NCBI RefSeq assembly: GCF_947179165.1
Contig: NC_077247.1
Span: 9,387,001 to 9,451,000, forward strand
Direction: 5' to 3'
Origin: Solanum dulcamara
Taxonomy: Eukaryota > Streptophyta > Magnoliopsida > Solanales > Solanaceae
Length of the DNA stretch: 64,000 bases
This document shows, in pieces, positions 1-12,670 of the stretch. How positions within the stretch are numbered: position 1 is the first letter of the stretch; each line of letters opens with the position of its first letter. A program made the translations under genes and the position numbers. The notes beneath the pieces are model-generated. The model was given only the letters and a program-made list of their open reading frames with translations, had not been told where the DNA came from and did not search any database.

Positions 1-215
1 CAAGGGGTGACATGTGTCATCACCTAAGGATGACACGTGTCAAGCCATGATTCGCCACTGTGTCATGCTGCCAATTAGGGGATGCCACGTGGCAGTGGGG
101 TCCACCTCCCCCAAGCAGCTGCATCACCTACTTGACCCTAAGTAGGTGCATCACCTTCTTGCTTGAGGTGCTGCCACGTGTCGCTCCTCCATTGGCTGCC
201 ACGCGTTGTCTTTTT
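1..215. promoter_or_regulatory. G-box-type palindrome cluster in LTR X copy 1
   Basis: Within about 200 bases there are several CACGTG cores in near-perfect palindromes, such as GACACGTGTC and TGCCACGTGGCA, plus CATGTG and CACGCG variants. CACGTG is the plant G-box core bound by bZIP and bHLH factors. The cluster lies in the U3 part of an LTR read on the minus strand. Activity is inferred from motif identity only. Confidence 0.5.
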
Positions 216-540
216 CCCTTCCTCACGGGTTTGTAATCTCGTCTTACTTTAAGAGCCCATGTAATCCGCACTGCATAAGCTTGATATATCCTTAAGCAAC
301 TTAAGTGTATAAGACTCTTAACTTAGTGGCTTACGTAGGTAAATCGAGTCCTACGACTCATTTCTTAGCCTCCAACTCTTTCCAGATTCTTATGACTCTA
401 TCTCCGACCTCCCTTCTCGCGAGGTATCACAATCTTCTTTCCTTAGAGTTGTTTGATAGTGTCGTAGCTTATCCGGCTCACCTGATAGTGTCTAAGGAAC
501 TTAAGAAGACGTTCTGAGCTCAAGAGTGCGGGGTGTAACA
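1..540 (-). repeat. LTR of family X, copy 1, cut by window edge
   Basis: This stretch matches the start of the X solo LTR at 12463-12994: the same CACGTG-rich block, then a shared tract ending in GTAACA. Read on the minus strand the LTR starts TGTTACAC at 540. Beyond 540 the sequence changes at once to the body of another LTR (family B), so this copy is inserted in B. Its left part lies outside the window, so it cannot be told whether it is a solo LTR or the end of a whole element. The two X copies clearly differ, so this is not a recent duplicate. Confidence 0.75.
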
Positions 541-1146
541 GAGTCCCCACCTCAAGTCATCATTCAGTGCTAAGTCAAATTCTACGGAATATATAACATA
601 ATAATCATACTTAACAAATATCATAAACTTGTTCATATATTCATAATTCATAAAAGTGCTCATTGTCATATCATGCTTGCAATGTGAGTATTAGCCTTTC
701 AACATTACAATATCATACTTGCATAATTCATGTTATTAGGTTCCTAGGTCACCACATAGGGCCCTAAGTCACTTTTCTTCATAACGTGTATGAAAATCAT
801 AACTTGAATATAATTGTAATCCATGATCATAATTCTTACTTGAATTTAGAGTAAAACTCATTTACATAGTCAATTTGGATGAAAACCATGAGAAAACTTT
901 GAAATACTGAACTTCATAATCACAATTCTTATAATTCATCAGAGAAAATAGCTTCATATATGGGCATTCATAATTCAACTTGAAATCATGCTATTAATGT
1001 AAAATCATACTTATAATGATCATTAATAACAATTAAAAACGTAATTGAAATAGCCCAACACAATTCATCAAAATTAGAGTTTAAAGATAATGAAATTTCA
1101 TGAGATTTTTTAGGAAAACCTCGGAACTCCCTGGGTGAAAGGGACC
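541..1146 (-). repeat. LTR of element B, left segment
   Basis: The sequence begins with a tract like the one found in other LTRs at 2036 and 9171 (cccacctcaagtc). It continues as AT-rich LTR body and stops where element A begins at 1147. The same LTR resumes at 14119 and ends at 14830. It is the 3' LTR of minus-strand element B, broken by X copy 1 on the left and element A on the right. Confidence 0.7.
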
Positions 1147-3313
1147 TGTCACGACCCGACCTAGGGCCTAGTCATAACACGGTGATCAAAACCATGAAGG
1201 GCTCCAACCAAGCCTCTTGTATGTATCATAAGCATACAAAAGGTGAAATATAAAAGCGGAAACATCATATCTAAGACCTTAGACGAAGAGAGTGTCCAAC
1301 CAATCACAACAAGCAGCCCTACACTAAGTAAGTCGAGAGAGTCTAAAAAAAGAAGAGAAATCTAAAAATGTCTTATAACAACATAGACTCAAACATATGT
1401 CCAACGAGATGCCTCTAAACATGAGTAAGGGCGGGGACTAAGACATATCCTTAGTTCACCCTTAATACACAACATAAGCAAAAGTCTTTTGACAGAAAAA
1501 TAGTAAGTAACTTGAAACTAGTCCCCGGTCAATGAGGACTCACCACAACAGCTTCGAATAGGAATGCCTACTACTTACGTGGACGATTAGGATCTTCAAC
1601 CTCAACCCCTATATTATGAGATAATATAGGCAAAAAGTATGCATTAGTACGTTGGAATGTACTAAGTATGAGGGTGTGACATGCAACATAAATCATGGAA
1701 TGCAAAGGTAAAGTAAACTACATAATAATATGGAATACATAAAGTCATGAGAAAATTATATTGACCAAAACATTTTAAAACATAAATTCAAGTCATAACA
1801 TACTTAAGAAATCATACATGTGTGGGTTAGGAACCATAACCGACAATAAGACCATGCGAGCTATAACATGGAATCTGATGATCCCCACATCGAGAAAGGG
1901 GAGGCTACTTTGCCAAGGTAGACTCCTAATCATGAACATGTGCTATTTGTGGATCCACTAGCTAGGCCAAAAAGGCAATTCTATGGTGGCACGTAGTTAT
2001 GAGACAAGAGACTTAATATAAGGACCCCTTGCTTCGAGCCCCCACCTCAAGTCCACATTCGGTGCTAAGTCAAATCCCACAGAATACATACATAATATAA
2101 GATCATAATTTCATATATCATAGTCATGATCATAGGCTTAAAATCATAGAGTAGCTCATTTTCATAACATACTTGTAATGTGAGAATTGTCCTTTCATCA
2201 TTACAATCATTTTTGCACAATTCATATCGTTAGGCCTTAGGTTGCCTTACTTCATAACTTGCATGAAAAACCATAATTTGAAATATACTTATAATTCATG
2301 ATCATAATGGAAATACATAGTCATAATTTCATACTTTGAAAATTCATGACAATAGCTTGAACTTAAAATTAGGGTATGACATGATTGCATGATCAATTTA
2401 CTTGAAAATCATGAAATTAACTTGAAGATATGCATGATCATAAACTTTATGTCAACACATGCATAATTAATATAGATAATAGCCTTTAGAAGTATAAATC
2501 AAAATACCCATAATTTACATCCTGAACCCTAGAAATCAAATTGGAGAATTCATGAAAAAACTCTTCAATTTAATTTAATAACCATCAAATTATATCAAAA
2601 TAGACTCATGATCATACTTTAAATTAAAATTCATGAAATTTAAATGGAGATCACAAAACCCATAAAATACCATACTTTAATTTGATAGAAAATCTTGAGG
2701 AATTGATTGAGCTTCATGGATGAAAGGATCCATGAATCAATACCCACATACCTTAAGTGAGGACACCAATTAATTTGGAAGAACTTGAGAATTTTAATGG
2801 AGAAATTGAGTGAATTTGCTTGACGTCTTCAATGGAAACTCTGGAGAGCCTTTTTGTAGAGAGAGAAATATTTGATAGATAGAATTAGAGGTTTAGGTTA
2901 ATTTATAGAGTTGAATTAGGTCCTAAAAACGTTTAGGTTCATTAATTAATAATTTGATAAAAGTCTAAAAATCCCCTAAAAAAACTCAATTCGGCTGGAA
3001 GACCTTCCCAGGTCCACGCCGGGGACCTGCCGCAGACCACTCGGCCGGAAAACTGTCCCCAGGTCCGCAATGCAGTCTTGTCACAGACCACACTATTTTA
3101 TTAATTCTTTGAAAATCTTTCTTCCATTCTACGGGTCCTAAAAATCCACCGAGACCATTTTCCCACAGGTTTTGACTCCCTGATCGATATTCCGAATTCG
3201 AATTTTCCAAAAAGATTAAGGACAATGCGTTACATGAGTGTCCTATTTTCAAGGCATTCTTAAGGCACTTATGAGCTTCTTCTTCTTTTTTGATTTTTGA
3301 GGGATGTTACAAT
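1147..3313 (-). repeat. Element A 3' LTR (left copy)
   Basis: An LTR of 2167 bp with TG...CA ends in the element's reading direction (TGTAACATCC to GTCGTGACA). A TATA-like box, CTATAAATTAACC on the minus strand, lies near 2897-2910. Two palindromic modules built on GGTCC/GGACC lie just upstream of it at 2995-3095. It matches the right LTR 8338-14118 once the nested X insertion is removed, with visible substitutions and indels. Confidence 0.88.
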
Positions 3314-3327
3314 GTCTTCCCCTTTGG
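3314..3327 (-). other. Polypurine tract of element A
   Basis: On the minus strand a purine-rich AAAGGGGAAGACAT directly abuts the TGTAACA start of the 3' LTR. This is the place and composition of the plus-strand primer of reverse transcription in LTR elements. Confidence 0.7.
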
Positions 3328-3564
3328 AACATTCGTCATCGAATTAGATTCAACTAATACAGGAAAGACATGTAAAAAGGGATTTAGAAACCCGACATGA
3401 ACATGAGGATATTTTGAAAAATGCATATACTGTGTAAACTTCGTATTAAAATAAAATATAGTCCTTGAAAGAAATCATTTTCATGAATCATGCATGCGTA
3501 TGAATGACACATGGAACTGAAGCGTAGAAGTTTAATCGATTTGATCATGAGCAACTTTGTACCT

Positions 3565-4860
3565 TTAGGCATGAGTGAAAGGAAAGAGATAGGGATACTG
3601 CTTCATCATGTTTGATTCTGCCTCCCATGTAGTACTCTCTACTTGTTGATTCCTCCACAACACTTTGATAGATGCAACGTCTTTATTTCTCAACCTTTTC
3701 ACTTGGCGGTCTAAAATCTCAATCGGGATATCCTCATAAGTCAAATTCTCTTCAATACTCACGTTCTCCATTAGCACAATAGAATTTGGATCACCCACAA
3801 ACTTCCTCAATATCGACACATAAAATACCGGATGAACCGAAGCCAACTCAAGTAGCAAGTCTAACTCATATGCTACCTTGCCAATGCGCTTTAATATCCT
3901 ATATGGTCCTATATATCTAGGGATCAACTTCCCTTTCTTACCAAACCGCATTACCCCTTTTATAGGTTAAATCTTCAAATACACCATATCATCCACATTA
4001 AATTCAAGCTCTATCCTCCTAGTGTCTGAATAGGACTTTTGAAGACTTTGACCATTTTCAATCTTTATCTTATGACCCTCACTTTCTCCATTGTATCAAT
4101 TATCAAAGGACCAATCAATGTCATCTCACCAACTTCAAACTACCCCACCGGAGACCTACATCTTCTCCCATACAAGGCTTCAAAAGGAGCCATTTGGATG
4201 CTAGAGTGATAACTATTATTATAAGTGAACTCAATCAATGGAAAATGGTCATCCCATTTCTTCTAAGGTCAATCACACATGTCTTTAACATATCCTCCAA
4301 AGTTTGAATTATTCTCTCGGCTTGCCCATCAGTTTGAGGATAAAAAGCAGTACTCAGTTTGACTTTAGTGCCAAGACCTTTCTGAAATGAATTCTAAAAA
4401 TATAAACTAAATTGGATACCTCTATCTGATATAATAGACAAAGGAACACCATAAAGTTTCACAAGTTCATGAATGTACAGCTGAGCATAGTCTTCGGCAC
4501 CATAAGAAGTTTTGACTGGTAGAAAATATGCCAATTTAGTCACTCTGTCCACAATGACTCAAATAGAATCATGTTGTCTTCTAGTATGAGGAAAACCCGT
4601 GACAAAGTCCATATTCACATCTTCCCACTTCCATGTAGGAATTTTGATTTCTTGAGCTAGACCTCCCGGCCTTTGATGTTCAATTTTCACTTGTTGGCAA
4701 TTAGAACACTTAACCATGAATTCTGCTATGTCCTTCTTCATGCCATTCTACCAATATACTTCCCTCAAGTCACGATACATCTTGGTAGATCCCTGATGAA
4801 TTGAATACCGAGAACTATGGGCTTCATTCAATATCAACTATTTTATTCCGTCAACATTTG
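3565..4860 (-). pseudogene. Element A integrase with chromodomain-like tail, broken
   Basis: Minus-strand reading gives the integrase in pieces. 4559-4741 has the zinc-binding end (CSNCQQVK) and the start of the catalytic core (MDFVTGFP). 3565-3951 has the C-terminal region (GKKGKLIPRYIGPYRIL) and the chromodomain-like tail (PIEILDRQVKRLRNK, TTWEAE). The stretch between still shows the core in other frames, so frameshifts and stops separate the parts. Integrase would insert the cDNA into the genome; the tail is thought in chromoviruses to steer insertion to heterochromatin. This copy cannot make a whole enzyme. Confidence 0.85.
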
Positions 4861-4870
4861 GAACACACAA

Positions 4871-6313
4871 CTAACCTTGGTAACGTAGTAACCCATATTC
4901 TCCTAGGGAGAAAGCCTCAAAGTAATTTTTGGCAACCAACTTCTTCAATTCAACCAAAGTTGGATCATTGTTTTGCTTGGCCTTAACTTCTACCGCAAGA
5001 GATGATTCTGAAACATTATGTATAAGAATGCTTGCATCATTGGCATCAACCAAACGCACACCTAAATGTGCCAATCTATGGACCTCTTTGACCAATTCCC
5101 TTTTACCTTCCTTAACATGTGAGACACTATCCATAGGCAACCGACTAAGAGCATCAGCTACAACATTTGCCTTACCCGGATGGTAAAATATGCTCATGTC
5201 ATAGTCTTTTAGAAGTTCAAGCCACGTTCTTTGCCTAAGGTTTAATTCCTTTTGACTAAACACATATTGCAAGCTTCTGTGGTCGGTAAACACATCAACA
5301 TGCACCCTATAAAGATAATGGCACCAAATGTTTAATGTAAACACAACCGCCGCAAGTTTAAGATCATGGGTTGGATAGTTTCTTTCATGTACTTTAAGTG
5401 TCCTAGAGTCATAACCTATAACCTTACCATGTTGCATCAAGACAAAAACCAAACCAATTCAAGAAGAATCACAATAAACAACAAACCCATCTGAACCTTT
5501 GGGCAATATCAAAATAGAAGCTGACGTAAGACGATCTTTCAATATTTAGAAACTTTTCTCACATTCTTCCGACCATTGAAATTTTACCTTCTTTTGCGTC
5601 AACTTAGTTAAAGGAGAAGAAATAGATGAGAACCCTTCAAAAAACCTTCTATAGTATCCGGTTAAACCCAAAACGCTTCTAATGTCTGAAGGAAATAATG
5701 GTCTAGGCCAATTTTTAACCGCCTCTATTTTCTTTGGATCTACTTTAATCCCATCACCGGACACCACATGGCCAAGAAATGCAACCTCTCTAACCAAAAT
5801 TCGCACTTACTAAATTTAGCGAATAGTTTATTTTCCCTCAATGTTTGCAACACAATCCTTAAGTGACCCATATGATCTTCCTCATTTCGAGAGTAAATCA
5901 AGATGTCATCAATAAACACCACTACAAACATATCCAAATATGGCTTGAAAATGCAATTCATCAAATCCATAAATATAGAGAGAGCATTTGTCAACCCAAA
6001 ATGACATTACTAAAAATTCAAAATGACCATACCTTGTTTGAAAAGCCATCTTGGGAATATCACACTCCCTTACCCTCAATTGATGATAACCAGAATAGAG
6101 GTCAATCTTAGAAAAATAGCTTGCTCCTTGTAATTGATCAACCAAGTCATCTATTATTGGGATTGGATAGTTGTTCTTTATGGTGACCTTATTCAATTGT
6201 CGGTAGTCTATACACATTTGGAGTGACCTATTTTTCTTCCTAACAAACAACATGGGAGCACCCCAAGGTGAAATACTTGGTCTTATAAAACCCTTATCCA
6301 ACAAATCCTTCAA
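4871..6313 (-). pseudogene. Element A reverse transcriptase and RNase H, broken
   Basis: RT motifs read from 6313 downwards: [14 protein letters not shown], the [10 protein letters not shown] segment, and FIDDILIYS with the catalytic Asp pair. The connection GLTGYYRRFFEGFSS follows at 5546-5806. The RNase H part is at 4871-5452 ([41 protein letters not shown]). At least two frame changes occur, near 5910-5990 and near 5740-5800, plus a break before 5452. The family copies element RNA into DNA; this copy is inactive. Confidence 0.88.
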
Positions 6314-6334
6314 TTATTCTTTCAACTCCTTAAG

Positions 6335-6970
6335 TTATGCCCGAGCCATATGATAAGAAGGAATAGAGATAGGTTGGGTATCGGGAAGAAGATATATGCC
6401 AAAGTTAATCTCCCTTTTGAGAGGAATGCTGGGTAAATCATCGGGAAACACATCGGAAAACTCATTAACAATAGGGACTGACTCAAGAGTGGGAGTTTTG
6501 AAATCAATGTCCCTAACTCGCACCATAAGATAAATGCACCCTTTGGAAATTATTTTCTGAACCTTAATACATGAGATGAATTGACCCTTAACCACTGAAT
6601 CATTTCCCTTCCATTCAATAATAGGATCATTAGGGAAGTAAAACTTAACCACACAAGTTCTATAACATATAAATGCATAAGCAGCATGTAACCAATCCAT
6701 ATCAAGAATAATGTCGAAATCAGTCATATCAAGTTCAACAAGGTCACATGGAATAACTTTGTGCAAGACCCATATAGGATAATTTCTATAAGCTCTCTTA
6801 TCTAACACCGAACCACAAATGAGAGTATAAACTGAGAAAGGTTCTATTAACACTTCGGGGCACACGTCAAACCTCATAGCAATGTAAGGAGTAAAAAAAG
6901 ACAAATTGGAACCCGGATCAAGAAATGCATATACATCAAATTTAAAAACTCGTAACATACCCATGACCAC
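6335..6970 (-). pseudogene. Element A protease region
   Basis: The minus-strand frame holds the retropepsin-like active-site segment [15 protein letters not shown] (the D-P/S-G type of Ty3 proteases), then [11 protein letters not shown], which is DVILGMDWL in the intact element E. The end of the frame runs into the linker before RT ([13 protein letters not shown]). A stop separates it from the RT frame and another break separates it from Gag. In the live family this enzyme cuts the polyprotein. Confidence 0.8.
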
Positions 6971-6999
6971 ATTGAGGGACTCATCAACCTCTTACTTAG

Positions 7000-8118
7000 A
7001 ATAAAGATCATAGAATCGCTTGTTGCGTTGGACACCCTTAGGTTGAACTTGGGTGCCTTATTGCACTTGTCCTCCTATAGGACGACCATCTCCACCATTG
7101 TTGGCTATAAGAGGGCACTCGGATTGCTTATGGCCCATTTTGCCACATCCATAGCAAGCATCCGTTCCCATTAAGCACCATCTTCCATGATGCTTTCCAC
7201 ACTTTGCACACCTTGGAATAGAAGGGTTACTAGCATTGCACCTTTTTCACCTTGAGCTTTAGGGTATGGCACCCTATACTTAGAACACTTCTTCCCCGAG
7301 CTTTGGTGTTGATGAGAGCGTCCAATGTTACCAACAGTCCTAGCATTAGAGAACCCACCTTCATACCAGGCCCTCTTAGAATCCCTCATCTTTATTTCTT
7401 TAAGCTTTTCTCCTTTAATTTGTTCGACAAAAGTCATAAGCCAAGATATGTCCATCTCCTTAACAAGCATAGCAGTGAGACATTCCATAGAAACCAAGTC
7501 GGACACCCCCGATATGAATTTACTCATTTGGGCACGTGGATCGGCAACTATTAAAGGAGCATACTTGGATAATTTAGTAAACTTGAGGGCATAGTACCTC
7601 ATCCCCATATTTCCTTGTCGAAGATTTATGAACTCCAATACTTTAGCCTCCCTTAACTCAAGAGGGAAAAAGTGATCAAGGAAAGCAAGTTTGAAAGCTT
7701 CCGATTTGACAGGACCTTTATCCACCCTCTCTGACTTCCATTGAGTGTACCATAGTTGAGCAACACCTTTGAGTTGGTAAGACTCCAACTCTACTTTTTC
7801 TTCTGAAGTCACCCCCATAATACTCACTATCTTGTAGAACTCATCAATGAACTCTTGAGGATCTTCATCAACCCTTGAGCCATAAAACTCTAGGGGATTC
7901 ATTCGTGCAAAGTCCATTACTCTTAAGTCTAGAGTAGGAATATTAGGAGGAGCCACAACACCTTGGTTGGTCACTACTCTGGCTAGCATAGTGATAGCGA
8001 TTCAGAACTCCGCATTAGTTACTTGGTCTAGTAGAGGACTATTGTCTTGAGGAGCTAGGGGAGCTTGGGATTCATTAACATTCTCTCCCCTTGGAAATGG
8101 TGGTCTTCTTGGAGCCAT
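7000..8118 (-). pseudogene. Element A Gag with CCHC knuckle and one early stop
   Basis: The start codon is the ATG at 8118, reading MAPRRPPFPRG, placed like the Gag start of other elements here (about 220 bases inside the PBS-side LTR). An in-frame TGA at 8004-8002 interrupts it; from 7989 the frame is open to 7171. Typical Gag core segments follow: EFIDEFYKIV, LKGVAQLWYTQWK, FLDHFFPLELREAKV, YALKFTKLSKYAP. A CCHC zinc knuckle (CYGCGKMGHKQSEC) lies near 7115-7160. Gag would form the particle and bind RNA. Confidence 0.82.
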
Positions 8119-8321
8119 CTTTCTGAAAATTGCAAAGAAAGAGCATTAGGGAAAAGAAGTCTTAATGTAAACTCTATAGCACAACATGGATCATAAAATA
8201 GGTGAGAATTCCTAAAATGCCTCATAGCCTTCTACTCATAAGTGTGGCGCGCTTCACACCATGAATAAGACTCTACTTGATGCGGCATGTTGGATACCTT
8301 AGGACACTTGGAAAACCTTAT

Positions 8322-8333
8322 GCTCTAATACCA
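8322..8333 (-). other. Primer binding site of element A, one mismatch
   Basis: On the minus strand TGGTATTAGAGC lies four bases inside the 5' LTR. It differs by one base from TGGTATCAGAGC, the usual site matching initiator tRNA-Met, as kept in elements E and F of this window. Confidence 0.8.
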
Positions 8334-10313
8334 AGTTTGTCACGACTCGACCTAGGGCCTAGTCATAACACGGAGATTGAAACCCCAAAGGACTCCAACC
8401 AAGGCTCTTGTACATATCATAAGCATACATAAGGTAAAATATAAAAATGAAAACATCATCAGAGAGTCTAAAACATGAATAGAAATCTGAATATGTCTTA
8501 TGACAATATAGACTCAAACATATGTCCAACAAGATGCCTCTAATCATGAGTAAGGGTGGGGGCTAATACATGTCCTTAGCTCACCCTCAATACACAACAT
8601 AAGCAAAAGTCTTTTGACAGGAAAACAGTAAGTAACTTGAAACTAGTCCCGGATCAATGAGGACTCACCATAACAGTTTCGAATAAGAACGCCTACTAGT
8701 TACGTGGATGATTAGAATCTTCAACCTCAACTCCTATATTATGAGACAATATAGGTAAAAAGTATGCATTAGTATGTTGGAATGTACTAAGTATAAGGGC
8801 GTGACATGCAACATAAATTATGGAATGCAAAAGTCAAGTAAAACACATGATAAGATGGAATATGTAAAGTCATGAGAAAATCATATTGACTAAAGCATTT
8901 AAAAACACAAACTCAAGTCATAACATACTTAAGAAATCATACATTTGTGGGATAGGAACCATAACCGATAATAAGACCATACGAGCTATAACATGGAATC
9001 CGATGATCCCTACATCGAGAAGGGGGAGGCTACTTTGCCAAGGTAGACTCCTAATCATGAAAATGTTCTATTTATGGATCCACTAGCAAGGCCAAAAAGG
9101 CAATCCTATGGTGGCACGTAGTTATGAGATAAGAGACTTTATATAAGGACCCCTTGCTTCGAGCCTCCACCTCAAGTCCACATTCGGTGCTAACTCAAAT
9201 CCCACGGAATACATACATAACATAAGATCATAATTTCATATATTATAGTCATGATCATAGGCTTAAAATCATAGAGTAGCTCAATTTCATAACATACTTG
9301 TAATGTGAGAATTGTTATTTCATCATTACAATCATTTTTGCATAATTCATATCGTTAGTATCACGACCAAACTCCATAGGCCGCGACTGGGGTCCAACCT
9401 GGACCCCCTATGCGTATCTATCAGCTTTACTCAAGTTGAACCGTGTGTGATGTGATACTATACACAAAACCCCAATGGGTAAAAAACTTTATTGTATACA
9501 TGTCGCCTCTTTCACCTGTATCACAACATGAAAGGGCACGCAAGCCAACCAAGCTGCCATAACACAATAATATGTATAACATGACATACTCACAAATAAC
9601 CCACATACACATATCTATAGACCTTTAAAAGAATTAACTGTATCATATGGCGGGACAGGGCCCCCGCCGTACCCCTAAATAAATAAATATGTACATCAAA
9701 TGACCAGTATCAAAAGTTAGGCTCCGGAATAGTGGAGCACTTCTAACATAGTTGAGAGGAAATTCTAAGCTGACGGATCTCCAAAATAAACATCTGTACC
9801 TACGGTCATAAAATGCAGCCCCCCGGGGAATGGGGGATCAGTACGACATATGTACTGAGTATATAAAGCAGAACATATCATAACTGAAATAACAATTGAA
9901 ATGGGGATGCAAGAATTATGTATAACAGTTAACAGATTACTGTACCTACACCTTAGGACATGCAGTCATATACCTTATCATACACTATACTCGGCCCTCT
10001 AGTGAACTCGATATCATAATCATTTCATCATAATCATGTGTCATCATACCATCATGTATATTATTTCATTATGTCATCGTATATGGTATCATATCATCGT
10101 ATACGGCATAATCTCATATGTCATCATAGTACATCCGGTCCACTCTGGGCTCGGGGTCACAAAGGTATCCCTATATTTTTATATGTATGCCTACATAAAA
10201 TATCTGGTCTTTTAGTGAAGGACTCAGTGAAAGAGTGGTGTACATGACATACTGCACCCGACCCACTATGGGACTTGGTGCCATTATCATTTAGTAAAAT
10301 ATACTGAAGAACG

Positions 10314-10450
10314 TTCGGCCCAATCCATAATTTAAAATAATGCCAAGGAATGTACGGTCTGATCCATATTTTAAAATTATATCGAGGAATGTATGGCCCG
10401 ATCCATATTTTAAAACAATGTCGAGGAACGTATGGCCCAATCTACATTTT
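10314..10450. repeat. 39-bp tandem repeat inside LTR X
   Basis: Three imperfect copies and a partial fourth, each with ATCCATA..TTTAAAA and CGAGGAATGTA-like parts. The word ATCC or its variant recurs at 10323, 10362, 10401 and 10440, exactly 39 bases apart. The rest of the LTR is not organised this way. Confidence 0.85.
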
Positions 10451-12462
10451 TCCATCATATCATCATATATAAACCCGGCCCAAGATGCGGTGACGAGCAT
10501 CATCACATACGGCATCATCGTATGCTTCACTTCATCGTATACGGCATTTTATCATCGTATACTTTTACATATATATATAACCGTCCTAGGACTCAGTGAG
10601 CGAAGAGAAAAGCTAGGCACAACCGTGTTCCTGACCCCTCTATGGGACTCGGAGAAAGATGGGTTACAAAGTGCATGAGTAGAGTAGTGAGAAACCATAT
10701 TCAATTTACATCATCATCAGAGACTCGATGAAACAGTCAAGTGAACCATCACTTGAAGACCAGAGTAGTAATCGTCTAAAGTACCTTCTAAACATCATTG
10801 GGGATCATATTAGATGGAGTCTCAGAAATCATAGATGTGTATCAAGACAAGGTTAATCAGCTTACAGAAGTAGAGACGTTTGTCGTCGCAGAGACCTTAG
10901 GAATAGAAGATGATGCATTCAATTATTATTCATCAGATAAGAGACTCGAGGGTAGTAGTTCAACTACTTTAAGAATTCTAATATCAAGTAATGAATAAAA
11001 GTCACAAGTTATACCCGGAGTTTATAACGGGAACTACCTTCGCCTCAGATCATATGCGATTGCTTTTATACTTAAGACATTCCGACAAGAAGAAGAAACA
11101 GGCTTTACATATCCTACTGTTCATGATATAGGAGCCTTAAAAGGCAATAACTCAACTATTACAGGAGTCTTAACATCACAAGGTGAATAAAGTCTATGCA
11201 TTACACTTGGAGTTTCACGAGTGGAATTATCCCCACATTTCATATACAAACCATTCATAACTTATACCTAAGACATACCAAAAGAAAAGAAGAATAGCTC
11301 TACATACCTATTATGGATTACTCGCATCCAAGCTCAATTCGTTACTTATTTAACCTATTTAACACAAAAGTAATACTAAGGTTAGTGAATTTTGACTTTC
11401 CAGCTCCTAAATCCAAAACCAAGCACCCATAGGAATCAATTCCTTATTCGTCTTTCTCAACTAGTTTCGACTAGTCTTTTAATTAATTAATGAGTTAATG
11501 GAAATCGGGCAACATCTCCTCTATAACTTTCCCTATACGAACTTCCAATTTAACCCCCAAACCTTCGCAGCCAACCAAAAACAACAATCAGCAGCTCATA
11601 TATAATTAAAATATGGCAACATTACACAATACAAGCTTCCAACAACTCGCTTAAAACTACGATACCAAAATAGGGTTTTTAGTCGTTATTTCGTAAAACC
11701 TTTAATCATACGGAACGGAGGGTCGTATGGCTGAAACCAGAATCCCCCACACACATTTTGGAAAACATTTCAGCCCTGCAACACACAATTAAAGCACCTG
11801 CAAGCCCAGCACAACAGCCACAACACCCTACTCGACATTCGATTAAACTATGACAGCCTTAGTTTAGTTTGTTTCCAACGTCAAGCATCCTTGTGCAATT
11901 TTTATAGTTCCATCCATATATAAGATATGTAATACACTCCATAACAACACAATAAACTCCAAATTGAAAGAAAAACCCTTACCTTACCCGAAATTGGCCA
12001 AAGCTTTCCAAAGTTCACCTCGGAAGTTCTCTAGTTGCGGCTGAAATTTTATGGCTGCGTGTTACCCTTTTTATGCTGATCCAAAAAGAAAGTTTACATT
12101 ATTAACACCTTCATACCATGTCTAAATCCTTACCAAAATGTGGGAGAAGATAACCAAGTCATACCTTGCTAAAACTTTCCAAAACTTGTCTCGGAAGTTC
12201 TCTTAACATGCTGAAAATTAGCGGACTGTTTGTATCTCTTTCTTGCTGCCCCAAAATGAGATTTTACATTATTAAATACCATAATATCACCTTAGGAAAC
12301 CTTAAATAATTAATTCACAGAATGAAATCAGGCATTACCTTTTTTGTTTTGCTCAAACCCGTGGCTGCTCTATCTCTAGTCTCTAAGCTCTCTTTTCTTT
12401 TTTTGTTATTGTTTTTGGATAAACAATGACTCTAAGAGTCATACAAAATACATATATATGTT

Positions 12463-12670
12463 TCCTTAGGAGATGACACATGTCATCCCCTAAGGGTGAC
12501 ACGTGTCCAGCCCCTATTGAGCCAACCCATTCATGCAGCCAATGAGGGGCTGCCACGTGACAGTGGGGTCCACCTCCACCCCCAAGCAAGTGGGTCACCT
12601 ACTTGACCCCAAGAAGGTGGGTCACCTGCTTCCATGTGTCACTTCTCCATGCTGCCACGTGTCATTCTCA
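12463..12670. promoter_or_regulatory. G-box-type palindrome cluster in solo LTR X
   Basis: Several CACGTG-centred palindromes (GACACGTGTC, GCCACGTGAC, GCCACGTGTC) and GACACATGTC lie within 200 bases. On the minus strand they lie directly upstream of an ACATATATATGT TATA-like stretch at 12449-12462. Reiterated GGGTCACCT/AGGTGACCC-type words fill the gaps. Position and motif suggest the LTR promoter's upstream control region; this is inference. Confidence 0.5.

Noticed and set aside
10038..10678. Open frames of 69 and 112 codons in LTR X
   Set aside because: Produced by the 39-bp tandem array and CGTATACGG repeats; no domain.
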